Assembly: GCA_964548955.1 (NCBI GenBank)
Contig: CAZJTP010000120.1
Location: forward strand, 1 to 13,881
DNA: 13,881 nt
DNA from: GCA-020344555 sp964548955
GTDB taxonomy: Bacteria; Planctomycetota; Phycisphaerae; UBA1845
Direction of reading: 5' to 3'
Shown in pieces: positions 12,415 through 13,881 of this stretch (position 1 is its first letter; each line of letters starts with the position of its first letter). The notes under the pieces were generated by a model. The model was not told where the DNA came from. It saw nothing but the letters and a program-made list of their open reading frames with translations, and made no database searches. The translations under genes and the position numbers were made by a program.

Positions 12415-13881
12415 TTACCTGCCGGCCATCATAGCCTCAATATCCTCCTGAACCGTGCCGACGGGCTTAATACCGAACTTCTCTACCAGGACATTGGCCA
12501 CCGTCGGGGAAAGGAAACCCGGCAGGGTGGGACCGAGCCGAATACCCTTGACACCGAGGTAAAGGAGCGCCAACAAAACCGCCACCGCTTTCTGTTCGTA
12601 CCAGGCGATGTCATATGAAATCGGCAGCTCGTTGATGTCTTCCACGCCAAAGACCTCTTTCAATTTCAGCGCGATCACCGCAAGTGAATAGGAATCGTTG
12701 CACTGGCCCGCATCAAGCACGCGGGGGATGCCGCCGATATCACCGAGGTCCAGTTTGTTGTAGCGGTATTTGGCACACCCGGCTGTGAGGATCACCGTAT
12801 CTTTGGGCAGGTTCCGGGCCACTTCCGTATAATAGTCCCTGGTTTTGTGGCGTCCGTCACAGCCGGCCATGACGATAAAGCGCTTGATCGCTCCGGATTT
12901 GACCGCGTCAACAACCTTGTCAGCCAGGGCCAAAACCTGATGGTGGGCGAAACCGCCGACAATCTCGCCGGTCTCGATTTCGGTCGGCGGTGGGCATTTC
13001 TTGGCCAGTTCGATCATTTCGGTGAAATCTTTGGCTCCGTTCTCGGGCCTGTCGGGAACATGCTTGGCGCCAGCGTAACCGGCCAAGCCGGTCGTGAACA
13101 GCCGGTCCAGATATGTGTTGTTCTTCTTCAACGGAACCAGACAATTCGTGGTCAAGAGAATCGGACCGTTGAAGGACTCGAACTCCGCGTTCTGTTGCCA
13201 CCAGGAGCCACCGTAGTTGCCGACAAAATGATCGTACTTCTTGAAGGCCGGGTAATAGTGCGCCGGCAGCATTTCGCCGTGAGTGTACACATCCACGCCC
13301 GTACCTTGGGTTTGCTGCAACACTTCTTCCATATCTTTCAGGTCATGGCCGCTGATCAGTATTCCTGGCTTGTCGCGAACACCGGTATTCACTTCGGTCA
13401 TTTCGGGGTGGCCGTATGCCGACGTGTGGGCCTCGTCCAACAGGGCCATGGTGGTGACCGCGGTTTGGCCGGCCTTCATTACCAGCCCGATCATTTCGTC
13501 CACCGACAGTTCCTTCGTGGTGGACGCCAGACCCTCCATCAGAAAAGCGTAGATTTCGTCTTTCTGTGACCCCAGGACGGCAGCATGGTCCGCATAGGCG
13601 GCAATCCCCTTCAGCCCTATGATAAGAAGCTCCCGCAGGGAGCGGACATCTTCGTTTTCAGTGGCAAGGACACCGACGGACTTGGCCTTTTCCGCAAACG
13701 CGGCTGCATCATCGGAGAACCAAGTAGCGGCATCGGGCAATGGCTCGTCAAACTCCCTGCCGCTCTTTTCTTTATAGGCGGCCAGAAACCTGTCCCGCAG
13801 TTGATCCCGGAGCCTCAGTGCGTCTTTGATCATGGCGACAAAGCGATCGTCGTCCCAGTTGGCGTTCGTAATCGTTGCAAA
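12415..13881 (-). CDS. hcp: hybrid-cluster protein / hydroxylamine reductase (5' end beyond window)
   Basis: Hcp binds a hybrid Fe-S-O cluster. It reduces hydroxylamine to ammonia in vitro and is linked to NO and nitrosative-stress metabolism in anaerobes. The visible 488 residues are open to the window edge. Residues before the internal Met at 13833 (FATITNANWDDDRFVAMIK) match the family, so the true start and the N-terminal cysteine cluster lie outside. All expected hybrid-cluster ligands are seen: His in SGHDL, Glu in THGEMLPAHYYP, Cys in TTNCLVPLK (13141-13143), the persulfide Cys in MAGCDGRHK (12859-12861), Cys in TAGCAKYRY (12775-12777), Cys in AGQCNDS (12700-12702), and Glu/Lys in WYEQKA (12589-12597). 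The class cannot be assigned without the N-terminus. No reductase partner (hcr) follows downstream. Confidence 0.96.
   Translation of the reverse strand, partial: FATITNANWDDDRFVAMIKDALRLRDQLRDRFLAAYKEKSGREFDEPLPDAATWFSDDAAAFAEKAKSVGVLATENEDVRSLRELLIIGLKGIAAYADHAAVLGSQKDEIYAFLMEGLASTTKELSVDEMIGLVMKAGQTAVTTMALLDEAHTSAYGHPEMTEVNTGVRDKPGILISGHDLKDMEEVLQQTQGTGVDVYTHGEMLPAHYYPAFKKYDHFVGNYGGSWWQQNAEFESFNGPILLTTNCLVPLKKNNTYLDRLFTTGLAGYAGAKHVPDRPENGAKDFTEMIELAKKCPPPTEIETGEIVGGFAHHQVLALADKVVDAVKSGAIKRFIVMAGCDGRHKTRDYYTEVARNLPKDTVILTAGCAKYRYNKLDLGDIGGIPRVLDAGQCNDSYSLAVIALKLKEVFGVEDINELPISYDIAWYEQKAVAVLLALLYLGVKGIRLGPTLPGFLSPTVANVLVEKFGIKPVGTVQEDIEAMMAGR

Noticed and set aside
12847..13569. 240-codon plus-strand open frame
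   Set aside because: It is opposite the hcp coding sequence, whose ligand motifs are intact, and is an antisense shadow.

Overview
The window looks like a piece of a Planctomycetota chromosome, probably uncultured. The evidence is circumstantial but consistent. There is a secreted protein ending in an IPTL-CTERM-like sorting tail. A six-bladed YWTD propeller is fused to the FTYQGQL...PYAQFS module that I associate with planctomycete secreted proteins. A prepilin-type protein carries the Y-N-P-x-x-G-E-I motif, and hairpins of the CGGGCTGAAGCCCG type are scattered between genes. The DNA is moderately GC-rich and gene density is low, with long decayed intergenic stretches.

Layout. Bases 1-134 may hold the tail of a plus-strand gene. 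Convergent to it is a minus-strand lipoprotein-type serpin (143-1459). Upstream of the serpin lie an IS630-type transposase relic (1665-1784) and a 131-bp element with perfect 16-bp terminal inverted repeats (1808-1938). The second terminus of that element supplies the stop codon of the YWTD propeller gene (1935-3257, minus). An IS21 IstB relic (3426-3701) separates this secreted-protein block from a plus-strand RND efflux operon: a periplasmic adaptor (3852-5174) overlapping by 4 bases an inner-membrane RND pump (5171-8416). No outer-membrane channel gene follows. A lone minus-strand pseudopilin (8795-9328) and a C/G-tract repeat cluster come next. Then a plus-strand secreted BNR/Asp-box propeller protein (9885-11384) has its own candidate promoter. 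Bases 11385-12414 hold no intact gene but contain several strong hairpins, a relic of a formylglycine-generating-enzyme-type (FGE, C-type-lectin-like) C-terminus (12002-12142) and a relic resembling a hydroxylamine-reductase C-terminus (12226-12408). The window ends inside a minus-strand hybrid-cluster protein gene (12415-13881) whose 5' end lies beyond the edge.

How it works together. The only clear functional unit is the adaptor-pump pair. The serpin, the two propeller proteins and the pseudopilin all face the cell envelope or exterior and appear to be separate transcription units. The hybrid-cluster protein points to nitrosative-stress or anaerobic nitrogen chemistry.

The most interesting signals are the FGE/C-type-lectin tail, whose codons resemble a diversity-generating-retroelement variable repeat (no reverse transcriptase or template repeat is in the window), the inverted-repeat element that terminates the propeller gene, and the second hydroxylamine-reductase-like tail in frame behind the hcp stop codon. 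I did not find a complete new multi-gene system here.
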